Of a DNA stretch of 64,000 bases, positions 53,418-64,000 are shown piece by piece. The position numbers and the translations under genes are program-made. Source of the stretch: Nannobrachium achirus. Taxonomy: Eukaryota; Chordata; Actinopteri; Myctophiformes; Myctophidae. The notes under the pieces are model-generated. The model did no database searches and was not told the origin of the DNA. It saw only the letters and a list, made by a program, of their open reading frames with translations. Within the stretch, counting starts at the first letter, position 1. Every line of letters begins with the position of its first letter. The stretch lies in contig OY997640.1 of NCBI GenBank assembly GCA_963921795.1, forward strand, positions 50,918,468 through 50,982,467, given 5' to 3'.

Positions 53418-53987
53418 AGCCTGGCGGGGCCCGACGTCATCTGCGTTCACTCACTCATTCCTTCCACAGTATAACGTCTGGCCTTCGGCCTATTGGCAGC
53501 ATGAAAAGTGGGCGGGAGTACTTGCCTTGACAGACAGACTCCTCTAACCAATCAGCGTAGCAAAACATCTCTCAGCCAGTCGGAAGAACGACAAACAAAC
53601 ACGTTTTTTCGGCCGATGAACTCCGCTAGCGCATCCCCCGTGTTACTTTTTAATTGTTGTAATTGATTCCAACTCTGAAATAACTGCACCTATTGCTTGT
53701 TTTATTGTTAGAGCGTTAACTGTTACACTTGTTGCATCGCGAGGGCAGCCATTGTTGTTTTGAAAATGCTGAAGCATGCATTTACGTCACCGTCTACACA
53801 TGGACCAATCAGGGAAAGCTTTCCACTTGTTGTCAGGAAAGACTACGTTTGTTGTGCGGAAGCAGTCACTGATTGGCCCCGATCAGAGAATAATCAGTAT
53901 ACTCACTGCCAATCCCTGGAAGTCCAGACGTTATACTGTGGAAGGAATGAGTGAGTGAACGCAGATGACGTCGGGCCCCGCCAGGCA
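53418..53987. mobile_element. Mutator-like MITE with 11-bp target duplication
   Basis: Inverted ends of about 65 bp: AGCCTGGCGGGGCCCGACGT + CATCTGCGTTCACTCACTC and its mirror. ACCAATTTCAT is repeated exactly at 53407-53417 and 53988-53998. An 11-bp duplication with long GC-rich ends fits Mutator/MULE elements. No transposase. Confidence 0.85.
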
Positions 53988-54026
53988 ACCAATTTCATCC
54001 AATCAGGAGAGTATACAGGATACATA

Positions 54027-54240
54027 CCGTATTTTCCGGACTATAAGGCGCACTTAAAAGCCTTTAATTTTCTCAAAAAACTACAGTGCGCCTTATAGTC
54101 CAGTGCGCCTTATATATGGATCATTCATTGACATTGCCATTCCCTTTAGCACAACTCCATCTGTTGGATGCATAACACAATGGTAGCGTCTATTATGTGC
54201 GCCTTATAGTCCGGTGCGCCTTATAGTCCGGAAAATACTG
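54027..54240. mobile_element. Mariner-type MITE, TA-flanked
   Basis: CCGTATTTTCCGGACTATAA + GGCGCAC and its mirror, with TA at 54025-54026 and 54241-54242. The same palindromic TAGTCCGGAAAATAC end is widespread in fish and reptiles. Confidence 0.85.
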
Positions 54241-54249
54241 TAATTTAAA

Positions 54250-54640
54250 TTGGATGTGATTGATTGATTGAAGACTTTATTTGAAGTTTGCATAGGAAAA
54301 GGTACAGTTTCATGATAGTACAGTTCACTGGTACAAGGTCAACTAAAAGGAGATCCTAGTAAGCGTTTTGGCTTATTTACAAAGGAAACCTTTATATATC
54401 TCATAGTACATTGAATGACAGACGGATATAACACAACTATGCAGTAGATATCGTAAAAAAAAAAAAGAAACAGTGCAAAGAAAATATACAGATATACTAG
54501 ATATATACAATAAAAGTGTCTGGGGAGGGTAAGGCTGGGCTAGGTTTATTCCTACCAGTTACGAGCTGCTGCCGCCTGTAAGTGGTTTTCCAGGGCGATT
54601 TTAAAGGATGTTAGGGATTTACACTCCTTTAAGGCGTTCT
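54250..54640 (-). mobile_element. L2-like LINE 3' end
   Basis: On the minus strand the frame reads ALKECKSLTSFKIALENHLQ + AAAARNW and stops: the C-terminal tail of an L2-type ORF2. A 3' UTR and (CAAT)n-like tail follow. Confidence 0.75.
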
Positions 54641-55600
54641 ACATTTTGCTGAATTTGATTAATCAAAAAATATGGAACTGGAACACTATAAAATTGAAGC
54701 TGATTGAGTTCTGAGAGAGAGATTGAATGAAATTGGAAGCTCCTTGAAAATGTATTTTCTGTTTACTAAAGAGCTGGACGACTGCTATCACTACATAGAG
54801 CTTTAACATTAAATCACTTTTTAGTTTTAACCAAAACAATATCACTTGCAGCTGCTTTAAGCGGTGGCGAAGAGGGCAGTTATAGTTCATCATGGACACT
54901 GGATTTCCTCTGGTTGATCAACCAACCAACCAACGAATCAACAGTACTTTCGTCAATGTGAGAGTATTTTTTGTCTCTTTTTGCAGGCAGATCTCAGAGC
55001 GCGCTGCCATTATTTGCTCTGGCTAGCTGCCGCTCCCCGCTAATCACATTTACTGATGCTGCCAAAGAGGCAAATCACAATCTTTCATTAAAATCGCATT
55101 AGCTGAGGTCATCTAGGAGGAACGCTCTTCCATCTCTAGCTCCAGCAGAGAGGCACAGAGAGGCCCATAGAAGTGATGCTGCATACCTGTCATGATTGTC
55201 TTAGGAGCTCCTTTTGTGGTGCAGGTGAATGAGTGTTAAAGGGAACTTCACCCCAACAATTACCTTTTCATTTACTCACCCCATGATAGCTTGAAAACTA
55301 TGTATACTGTATATATTTATGTTTCATTACAAGTTCAAACTACAGCCATGGGAACAATTATAATTTTGACAGCCAGGCAGTCAGTCCCTGAGAGGTCACC
55401 CTGGGGGAAACTGTCAGGCAGGCTTGTTTTGACATTTGAGGACCAGGGGAGGTCTTGGGGAGTTGGGGGTGACGCAATGCCTGATGCTGTGGAGGAGTCT
55501 GATGCTGCAAAGCACTAGACACAGGCAGAGTGACTCTGGGGTGTCGCACCAAATTCTGGGCCCTGGGTACAAGGATTCACTCACATTTTGTGCTTTAACT

Positions 55601-55676
55601 ATTGAAAAATAGCAGATATACAAGCTCACAGTGCAGCACTGAGTGCTGAGCTTGTAGATCTGCTATTTTTTGAAAA
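55601..55676. repeat. Dispersed hairpin copy
   Basis: GAAAAATAGCAGATATACAA + GCTCACAGTGC mirrors GCTGAGCTTGTAGATCTGCT + ATTTTTTG. It may sit in a hAT whose right end is the GACCTTGGGCCC region at 55995. Confidence 0.8.
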
Positions 55677-55752
55677 ATCTTGAAAATGTGTGCAAATATT
55701 TTACATCCTTCTAAGGTTTTTTTTTTTTTTTTTTAAACCTATGTTTCTATGT

Positions 55753-56052
55753 CAGTGGTGCTCAAACTTTTTCATATGACGGAACCCAAGAATTATATGT
55801 ATTTGGCCACGGACCCACCCCCCAGAAGCAAAATTGGAGTTACAAATGTTTTCTTAAAAAATACATATATATTCAAAGATTTGCACACATTTTCACAACT
55901 TTTCAAAAATAGCAGATCTACAAGCTCGCTGAGCTTGTATTATCTGCTATTTTTTTATCAATAGCTAAAGTATAAAAATAATTAAGGCCCCTCGACCTTG
56001 GGCCCTAGTAACTCAGTCCCACTCCCCCCCCCCCCCTTGTGACGCCCCTGTC
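55753..56052. mobile_element. hAT-like element with hairpin
   Basis: Starts CAGTGGTGCTCAAACTTTTT, with the hairpin at 55904-55953 (AAAAATAGCAGATCTACAAG/CTC). The right end near GACGCCCCTG (56041-56050) is a guess. Confidence 0.55.
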
Positions 56053-56522
56053 TGTGACAGAGTGAGACTGAAAGAGAGAGAGAGAGAGGAGGGGCAGGAC
56101 TCCAGGGAGGAAAAAGGTGGGAGCAGAGCGTGGACTCCAGCTGGAAAAGATTGACGAGTGGAACAGGAAGGACAGGGGAAAGGCATGGTCACATGGTCAT
56201 GTAAACACCGGACACTCTTTGAGAGGCTGGGCCGGGCCACGCTCTGACCCAAGTGGCACATCAGATAAGAGTGTAGAAAACATAACAAACAGTTTCGCGG
56301 TGCCAACGAATACACCGTCAACTTCTGTTGATAATACACCCAAATGGATCTTCAGCAGTTGAACTTTGACTTGTGTGTGTCTCTTATTGGATTTTGTGTG
56401 GGTGAGGCTTGTGTTTTGTGTGAATTGGCTGGTGAAATAGAGTTATGCCCTTCCTAAAAGAAGAGATGTATAAATAATACACTTGTCAGGCTGTTTTGAC
56501 AACCCCCCATTCAGCAGGTTAA

Positions 56523-57014
56523 AGCTATACTGTGTAAGTTGCTCAACTAGTGGTCAGTAGCGTCCGCGTCTTTCAGCCGTTTTTCGCCGCGGACCGGGCC
56601 TCACACCCCCGCGTCACCCCCGCGTCTGCCTCCACCTCGCCGAGATATATCTTTAGAGGGGTCCCTGGTTCCTGTGCGTTCAGGCATTCCGGAGAAACGG
56701 AGTGTTTCACCCGAGTATAGATAGAGACACACGGGCGCCTACAAATATGGCCGCCCTATTGTGATAGCTAGCGACCCCACTTCAAGATGCGCTGTGATTG
56801 GCCGGCAGTGTATAACCCTCGCTGTGATTGGCCGGTAGTGTATGATGACGTAATTTTTCCGCGAAAACCGGACCCTGGTCAGGATCATAGAAAACATATA
56901 AAGAGAAGGCTTCAGAAGCTGAAAATAACGGAGTGGGTGTTCTAAAACTTTAGCGATTTAAGAGTTAGGACAATTTTAAGATTTGTTTTATAAAAAAAGT
57001 TACATGGTATAACT
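56523..57014. mobile_element. TTAA-flanked MITE (piggyBac or Kolobok type)
   Basis: Ends AGCTATACTGTGTAAGTT and AGTTACATGGTATAACT, with TTAA at 56519-56522 and 57015-57018. The interior is CpG-rich with a short repeated GCTGTGATTGGCCGG. Confidence 0.82.
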
Positions 57015-57018
57015 TTAA

Positions 57019-58605
57019 GTAAATATTTGATTTATGATACACTAAAACAAAGTTATACAATTCAGCATCATGGCTTCATTAGCATTACTTCCTCATCTCA
57101 TATGTTTCTCATCTGGGATCTGTCATTTAAGGAAATATATGTTATAATAATATGTTGTTAATATGTGTGTCATGACATGCCATATGTTTAGTATTGCTTG
57201 GTGCACTGCTCATGGTATATTACAGAGTCTGTTTTGTTGCTTTGGATTTCTAAGGATCAGTCATTGTGTCTTCCCCTCTGAGCAAACAGACACAAGTTAT
57301 TGACGGCCATCATCACTGCATACTAATAGGAATGGTGGTGCGTCACTGCAGGCCTACAACCCCCTCCTCTGATGATTAAGCATCTAGATTCTGCTGACAC
57401 GGAACAAAGGCAGAGGAAGTTGTGGATTCAGTCATGCAGCAGTCTTATAACTTTGCTGTGACATGTCACAGGATGCATGCCACCTGTGTGCATGTCATAG
57501 AATTTTGACTTTTCATTTGAAGCTACTTGTGACTTGGATACCTCGCAACCAAGATCCATGTCACAGGCCACGCCTTCATAATATATCTTGTGCAATCAGC
57601 ATGTCTCGTTCACGGAAAAACAATGGCTACTTTGAAGTTTCCACCCCTCCCCTGCAATGAAAGACAATATTCATGACCTTGTGCAATGCCATTGGCTTTA
57701 TTCATACAAGCCAGCTGTATTCATGGAATAATGATGAGATGAATTTCCCAGTATTATATGGAACCATAAAGCCTAATGGAACAAGTCTGAACTTCACTTT
57801 GTCCTTCAGTGTGGTCCCTTTTTAGCTGGTTGCTCAAACCAGCTCTATGAAGAGGCTCTTAATTATCCCAGTGTTCGCTCTTTAGCCCCCACTTCTTATG
57901 TTTTATTCAATGCAGGCGCCGGAGGGTGGATAATTTGGGTCGGACTGTCCCTCCACTATTGAGGGACACTATTGCGATTGACTGTAATGTTTATTTATTT
58001 ATTTTCTGCGACCAGCGCTAAGGGCGCATGGTCTTAGCCTAGCACAGCTAAACTCTATCCACCCATGTTAACACAAGGAAGAAAGATACCCACGCAGTTA
58101 ACTGCAGTGTGACTGTGAATATAGTATGGCTAAGCCAGGCTAGCATGGTCTAGCTGCGCACCCGACTGTCCCCCTTGTGTTTACGCTGTGTGGTTGTGTC
58201 GGACAGATGCTAGGCTAGCCTCCGGATCTTATCATTTGTTTTTGGGACTCATCATCACTTGGGAATAGCGTTAGTAATGTTCTCTGTTTTACCATTAACG
58301 CTGCTGTTATGTATTATTTATTTCAATATATACAGTAAACACGGTCTGGTAGAAATTATCACAGGTATTAGACAGGGCCCATCAATGCTAGGCTAGCCTC
58401 TGTATCTTTTCATTTATTTTATTATTATTATTTTATAAGAAGTATGGACTGAGTGATTGGACAACTTATATTTTGTTAGCTCTTATACGTTGCTGAATAA
58501 AACCTAACAATAACAAAAAATGATTTAATGGGGATTGTCGTGGATGAGGTTCACCTTACCTTATTATTAGTTTTTAAGTAAATTAATTATTTGATTGATT
58601 GAGAG
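57019..58605 (+). other. ARHGAP10 intron 1, no gene
   Basis: No exon seen. ATGCTAGGCTAGCCTC followed by ATCTT..CATTT occurs twice (58208 and 58386), a faint internal repeat. Confidence 0.55.
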
Positions 58606-58720
58606 TAGGGTTGCCATTCGTCCCGTATTTGAGAATGAAATGTTGAACCAATACGGAACGCAGTTTGTTCCGTATTTCCCAAATGTCCCATAAAGGTCTG
58701 TCACACAAACACTGAATTTA
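58606..58720. mobile_element. hAT end fragment
   Basis: TAGGGTTGCCATTCGTCCCG + TATTTG and a mirrored AATACGGAAC..GTTCCGTATT resemble one end of a common fish hAT family. Confidence 0.5.
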
Positions 58721-58869
58721 ACAATAATGATGAACAAAATAAAACACTGGGAATATTAAAGACAGTGAAAATGCTTTGCCGGGATCACGGGAGGCAAGCA
58801 GGACCTCCTGCAAGCATAGGCTAAACGGGCGTGTGGTGATTTTCCGATGGCCTTAAAGTCCGAGAGACT

Positions 58870-60170
58870 TCAGGTTCAGGTTCAGGTTCAGGTTTATTAG
58901 TCAAATGCATATCCATACAGGTATAGACATACAATGAAATGCTTGTGCCAAGAGCACTCTCAGCCTTATTACACACAAAAAAACAAGACAACAACAGGTC
59001 ACCCAGGACAACCCAAAAACAACAAAACAACCATACAGTGTAACAGTGTACAGTTTAAAAACTGCGTATATTGCACATGACTACCTACGTCTCGCTTCCA
59101 TCTCTTCGTTAAGCATCCTGATTGCTTGAGCATAAAAACTATTACTGAAACGGGTGGTGTGAGATTTGATGCTCTGGTAACGTTTTTTGGATGGGAGGAG
59201 ATAGAACAGGGAATGGGTGGGATGACAGCTGTCCTTTAAGATGTTCTCTGTCTTTTTCTTACAGCGTGTGTTATAGATTGTGTGTAGCTGTGGTAATTCT
59301 GTGCCAATGATTTTGGCAGCTCTCTTCACAATTCTCTGTAACTGTGTACTGTCTTGAACAGTCACGTTACCAAACCACACTGTGATGCATCCTGTCAAAA
59401 CACTTTCTATGGTACAGCGATAGAAATTAACAAGAGCCTTGGTGCTCAGGCCAAATCTCCTGAGGCGCCTCAGAAAGTACAATCGCTGCTGCGCTTTCAT
59501 AAGGATACCTTCGCTGTTTTGAGACCATGTGAGTGAGTTTGTTATGTGAACACCCAGGAATTTGAAACTGTCCACTATGTCTACAGGTGAACCATTTATG
59601 GTTAAGGGACTGTGATTGACTTTAGACTTCCTAAAGTCAACGATGATCTCTTTTGTTTTACTAACATTTAGAGAGAGATTGTTATTCTGGCACCATAGGG
59701 TTAGCTCTTCAATTTCCCTCCTATAGGCCCTCTCATCATCGTTGGATATTAGTCCTATAACCGTGGTGTCATCCGCAAATTTGAGAATAGAATTATTGCC
59801 ACACCTGGCAACACAATCATAGGTGAACAGACTATACAACAAGGGACTGAGGCAGCAGCCCTGGGGCGCTCCAGTCCTGGTCAATATCTTAGATGAATGC
59901 TTGTTCCCTATTCGTACAGATTGTGGCCTGCCTGTCAAAAAGTCAAACAGCCAGTTGCAGATACTACTGCCAAGACCAAGACCCCTGAGTTTCAACACAA
60001 CTTGCTTAGATGGTACAATCGTGTTAAAGGCAGAGCTATAATCTATGAAGAGTAGTCTGACATAAGAGTTCCTTTTCTCCAGATGTTTCAAGGCAATGTG
60101 TAGTGCGAGAGAAATAGCATCATCGACTGATCTAACTTAAAAGCCGAAAGGCTGTTCAAATATTAGAGAG
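58870..60170 (-). mobile_element. LINE (L2 / Rex1-Babar-like) with reverse transcriptase remnant
   Basis: A minus-strand frame of more than 330 codons (60136 to 59081) holds the RT palm: [11 protein letters not shown] (motif A), [17 protein letters not shown] (motif B) and [11 protein letters not shown] with the catalytic FADD (motif C). Next come the thumb phrases [15 protein letters not shown] and [15 protein letters not shown], then a C-terminus with [24 protein letters not shown] at 60139-60137 separates it from EQPFGF upstream, where the copy is 5'-truncated; the endonuclease is absent. The 3' UTR runs to 58870 and ends in (AACCTG)n. The clade is inferred from motifs only. Antisense to ARHGAP10, in intron 1. 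Confidence 0.88.
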
Positions 60171-60173
60171 AGA

Positions 60174-60268
60174 GATTTTCAAGCTCACTGAAACTGAAAC
60201 TATAACATGCCGATTTTCAAGCTCACTGAAACTATAACATGCCGATTTTCACCTGAGAGCGGAGACAC

Positions 60269-60302
<34 letters not shown>

Positions 60303-60365
60303 GCGAAATCAATCGATAGATAGATAGATACCTTTATTATCCCAAGGGGGAAATTCAGTTGTCCA
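60174..60365. repeat. Short duplication, CA run and LINE tail
   Basis: GATTTTCAAGCTCACTGAAA + CT..ATAACATGCC is repeated at 60174 and 60212. (CA)n lies at about 60267-60302. GATAGATAGATACCTTTATT + ATCCCAAGGGGGAAATTC (60313-60357) is a reversed LINE 3' tail. Confidence 0.75.
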
Positions 60366-60531
60366 GTTTTAGCACAATCAATCAATCAAGCCGTAAAAGT
60401 TGGCCAAACCAATTAGTGCAAGAGCCACAGCTGTCTGGACACGCTAATAGCTTTCCTGCTCTGCGCTCCTCCAACTCCAAGTTACATTAAACTTATGGTT
60501 CTCACTCTCAAATGTATGATTAAGCCTGTGC

Positions 60532-60639
60532 ATTCTCCATGTTTCCAACTCAAAATGCTGGATTATAATTCTCCATGTTTCCACCTCAAAATGCTGGATT
60601 ATAATTCTCCATGTTTCCACCTCAAAATGCTGGATTATA
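60532..60639. repeat. 36-bp x 3 minisatellite
   Basis: ATTCTCCATGTTTCCACCTC + AAAATGCTGGATTATA at 60532, 60568 and 60604. The first copy differs by one base. Confidence 0.92.
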
Positions 60640-60662
60640 GTTCTTCAAATGGACCCGACAGG

Positions 60663-60666
<4 letters not shown>

Positions 60667-60715
<49 letters not shown>
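60667..60715. repeat. CT microsatellite
   Basis: (CT)n of about 49 bp. Confidence 0.95.
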
Positions 60716-60716
<1 letters not shown>

Positions 60717-61114
60717 GACATTGGATTTCGATCTCCGTGCCGTCGGATTTTCAGGCCGTCGGAATATCGAGATTTAGCCAGGCTAAACATCCCGTGGCTC
60801 GGTGCGGTGGCTGCGTCTGGTCACGGTCTGTCAGTCTGTGTCTAGTCCACTCGCAGCCCGGCCACTGCCTGTCATTTACGCAGCATTGCGTTGCGCGCAT
60901 TTACCCCACAAGTGAGCCGTTCTACAAGCTCGAGTGTTTTGTTATTTAACACTCTTAATTGTTCACAGAAGAGATTTGTAAATTCAATAGGAGACATTTA
61001 AAAACACAAAAAGCACGAGCACACCAAACACTCTCTGCGTGTGCCTCTGTCAGGTTGGTGGGAGGAACCAGCAACCACCAGCAACCCCTCTACCAGGTCA
61101 AGATAAGATACTAT

Positions 61115-61270
61115 GAGGTGACATGAGATGAGATAAACCTCTGTTGATCCCAGGAAGGAAATTCAGCTGTCATTCAGAAGTGGGACAAAATAACACAGGA
61201 GAGGTATTATAAGATCACAACGTGTCGCATTGTGACACGTTGTGAGCTTGTAGATCTGCCATTTTAAAAA
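61115..61270. mobile_element. LINE tail followed by hairpin half
   Basis: GAGATAAACCTCTGTTGATC + CCAGGAAGGAAATTC (61131-61165) is a reversed LINE 3' end. CACAACGTGTCGCATTGTGA + CACGTTGTGAGCTTGTAGAT (61217-61256) is the loop and right arm of the dispersed hairpin. Confidence 0.65.
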
Positions 61271-61509
61271 AATAAAAAAAATAAGACAAAGAGTCTTATT
61301 TTTTTAATTTTTTTAAACACTTTATTTAAATGTTTCCTTTTCAACAAATAATCATACATGTACATCATTTTGAATTTGGTATTTCTCTCAATCCCCCCCA
61401 GAACATTTTATTTTTGAAACATTTTAACAACACAAATCTTGAATGACCAGGTCTCCACCAGGTCAGGTAGGATATTCATACAATTTACTTTTTCATATTT
61501 TGGTAACAA

Positions 61510-61690
61510 TTGGTGTAAAGTAACTAAGTACATTTACTTAGTATTGTACTTAAGTACACTTTTGAGATATTTGTATTTGAGTACTTCCAATTTCCAATAC
61601 TTTTACTTTTATTCCACTACATCTCGGATCCAAATATTGTAATTTTACTCCACTACAATCATTTGAAACCTTTACTTGTTAATTTGCAGA
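61510..61690. mobile_element. GTACTTAAGTAC-rich teleost repeat, copy 2
   Basis: GTAAAGTAACTAAGTACATT, TATTGTACTTAAGTACAC and CCACTACATCTCGGATCC match the copy at 49008. Confidence 0.65.
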
Positions 61691-64000
61691 TATAAATTAC
61701 AATGTTATAAAACATACATGAACCACTTTAGCCCTATTTTATACCTAGGCTGTTTCCATTGTTCTCGTGATAAGAATTTGAACATTAAATTAAATAATGA
61801 CATTTCATTTCTAGTTCCTTTTGTGACAGCGTTTCTTGCTGATGAAAGACCTTGCCCACTTTGTATAAAGCATAGGTCATACTTGGTTCCGTACCGTGCA
61901 CACCAACAATAGATGATCTTTAATAGACAAGATGCCGCTCTGCAATGCGCTGTGAAGTTGTAGATTACCTATTTTCAGGGTGAGACTCTGTCATTGGAAT
62001 AAATTACCCATAATTGTCATGATGTACCACCCACTGCTCTTCAGTAACCACACACAGTGCCCACTGCCCAGCCTGTTGTGTTGACATGGCTTTCCTTCAC
62101 ATCTCTGCTGAATAAGGGCACCAACATGTTAATATCATACAGCCAGGGTATTTTCATACATTTTCTTTTTCTCCTGCATTTTTCCTTCTAAAAGAAAAAA
62201 CTTGGCCCGTGGTATCAGATTAATGTAAGGTCGGCCCTCCATGACTCATGCTCTGAAGCGAGGCAGGCCGGGGTCTCTCTCTAGTGCTCTGCACGGAAAG
62301 TATCCAAGTTTGACAGCTCGCAGGTTTTCACTGAAATGCCTTGCTTTAAAAGGCAAAAACACAGGAGGGGCCTTCGCCTTGGACTCCCATGCCCTAGTAG
62401 TGTGTGGTATTTAGTTCTGTCCTGACTCCTGTATGCTAGCAGCTATCGCTTGCATCTGTAAATGTGGAGCTTTCATCTGACACAGTTGTTATTGTTCCAC
62501 TGACTGTATCTGCCGATGTATTATCTGGAAATTGTATTGACACTGTACAGTGACATGAATGTCATTTCGGGTTTGTTTTTTGTTATAATGCTTTACGTTT
62601 TTTTCTCCTCTTCTCTGAATGTTCACTGTTGATAGAATGTTGGGACCTTTATGTAATCATCTGATAAAACCCACTTGCCGAAGCCAGTAGTTCATAACTT
62701 CCCACCAGAATCAGAATCAGTTTTTGTGTGATTATGAGGTTCAGACAAGTAAAGTGCTTTGGTGCGACACTGACAACCCATTCCCAAAATTAAATGATGA
62801 ACACAGGATCACACCATGGATATACACAACTCACATACTTGGTGAGAAACAGGTCTTTGGAGAACATATAGACTACACATTTACACATTACCTAGATAAC
62901 AAACAATATATACAGTGTAGATATATCTTGTATCGAATGCCTGTCTTTTTCATTTTTCTTGAGTTGAAGAGGCATTCAGCTTCCACCTCTGTTGCTGTAA
63001 GAAGACTGCATGGATGAGTGGGATTTGTAGAGGACTGTATTGTGTGCCACGCTCACTCACACATGGTGCTAATCAACAGAATGCGAATCTATCGACTGAC
63101 ATCATCACTGTTGCTAGGGTAAGCTCCTATTGTAAACAGTGATTTGGACCATGAGGCCTTCGTCACTGACATAAAGGAGAACGTCTATGAAATTAGTATA
63201 ATCTATCTAGTCCACATGAAAGAGTCAACGTTGGTGGGTGGATGAAATTAGTTTTAGAAAAACAAGACGACGACTAATACAGAATGCCATGTTGATGACG
63301 TCATATTGTTGATGTCATTCTTTCCGAAATATGGACATGGAAGAATGGTGAATGATCTGTCTTGTATGCAAGATTAGCTGCAGACATGGATAGACATACA
63401 TGCAGGGAGGACTCAGTAGTGTGCCAAACCTTTGTTGATATACGATATGAGACACTAAACTTTCAGGCAACCGCAATATTTAAAACAAAAGTTAACAATG
63501 AATAAGTAAAATAAAATAAACAAGACTTCCGACAATAAATCTCTAGAGTGGCTTTAGCATACTTTTACAAACCATCAACCCGGACCCAACCCACTGCCTT
63601 TCTCCAGCTGGGTAGCCTACACCAAGACTCTTATCTGTTGTTTAAGAATGCACCACAGTGCTTTACAGGCGGCCTTTGCACCCTTTAAAGAATGCCCTGA
63701 TTTCACATCAGATACAGTACACAGTGTGGTTGAGTAGGTTTTCAAGGTTCAGTGGAATGTTGTCAAAACATGTTTCGTGGTAATACATGCTGGGAGGAGG
63801 GACGTAGTAGGCCTACTGAATTTTCCACTCTGTTTCTGTCAGTGTTGTTACAGTAGGTCTACTAGGAACAGGGTGCAGTTCTTCTTGACCAAGCTGTCAT
63901 AAGCCAAGTGTGGGTCTTCTTGAGGTGTTAAAACAGAACTCGGGACAAACTAGAAAGCGTCTCTGAGCATAGGTCTCCGCCAGGTAGGGAGTCTACCCAG
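61691..64000 (+). other. ARHGAP10 intron 1 to window end, no gene
   Basis: No exon matching the BAR domain and no strong repeat. A one-arm hairpin remnant lies near 61930-61977. The frame at 62724-63017 has no recognisable domain. Confidence 0.55.

Noticed and set aside
59081-60136. Host gene for a reverse-transcriptase-like protein
   Set aside because: Motifs, 5' truncation, an in-frame stop and a repeat tail mark it as a LINE copy.

Overview
The window is vertebrate nuclear DNA, almost certainly from a teleost fish. It carries the conserved block EDNRA - TMEM184C - PRMT9 - ARHGAP10, the same order and orientation as on human chromosome 4q31.2. I recognised the proteins from memory, not by a search. 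The fish call rests on the repeats: teleost-style L2-like LINE tails, a tRNA-derived SINE, many non-autonomous hAT elements, a Helitron and very long CA/GA microsatellites. I see no retrovirus, LTR element, CRISPR array or functional RNA gene.

Layout. Positions 3-98 (+) are the last codons of EDNRA, followed by its likely 3' UTR and about 13 kb of repeat-rich intergenic DNA. TMEM184C (+) is complete, with ten coding exons from 15419 to 25800. PRMT9 (-) is complete, with twelve coding exons from 47150 down to 28437, tail to tail with TMEM184C. ARHGAP10 (+) starts at 48803. Only its first coding exon (48803-48956) is present, and the remaining 15 kb is intron 1. PRMT9 and ARHGAP10 are head to head across 1.65 kb, so they may share a promoter region. 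All splice junctions I placed have GT/AG ends and keep phase. The exception is PRMT9 exon 2, which holds two extra bases that shift the frame.

The four genes do not form a pathway. EDNRA is a G-protein-coupled endothelin receptor, TMEM184C a multi-pass membrane protein, PRMT9 an arginine methyltransferase acting on a splicing factor, and ARHGAP10 a BAR-PH-RhoGAP-SH3 protein. Their linkage is ancestral synteny.

The introns and intergenic DNA are a well-preserved record of transposition. Examples are a hAT inside a hAT with both 8-bp target duplications intact; a Helitron inside a hAT; a tiny foldback element inside an older hairpin; a PIF/Harbinger-like MITE flanked by TAA; a Mutator-like element with an 11-bp duplication; a TTAA element; a TA-flanked mariner-type MITE; a Tc1-like element; and several LINE 3' ends. 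Two signals stand out. One is a dispersed hairpin (about AAAATAGCAGATCTACAAGCTC and its mirror) seen at least a dozen times, alone and inside different hAT families. The other is a set of foldback elements with unrelated arms but the same TGAGGTTAGGGTTAG-like core.
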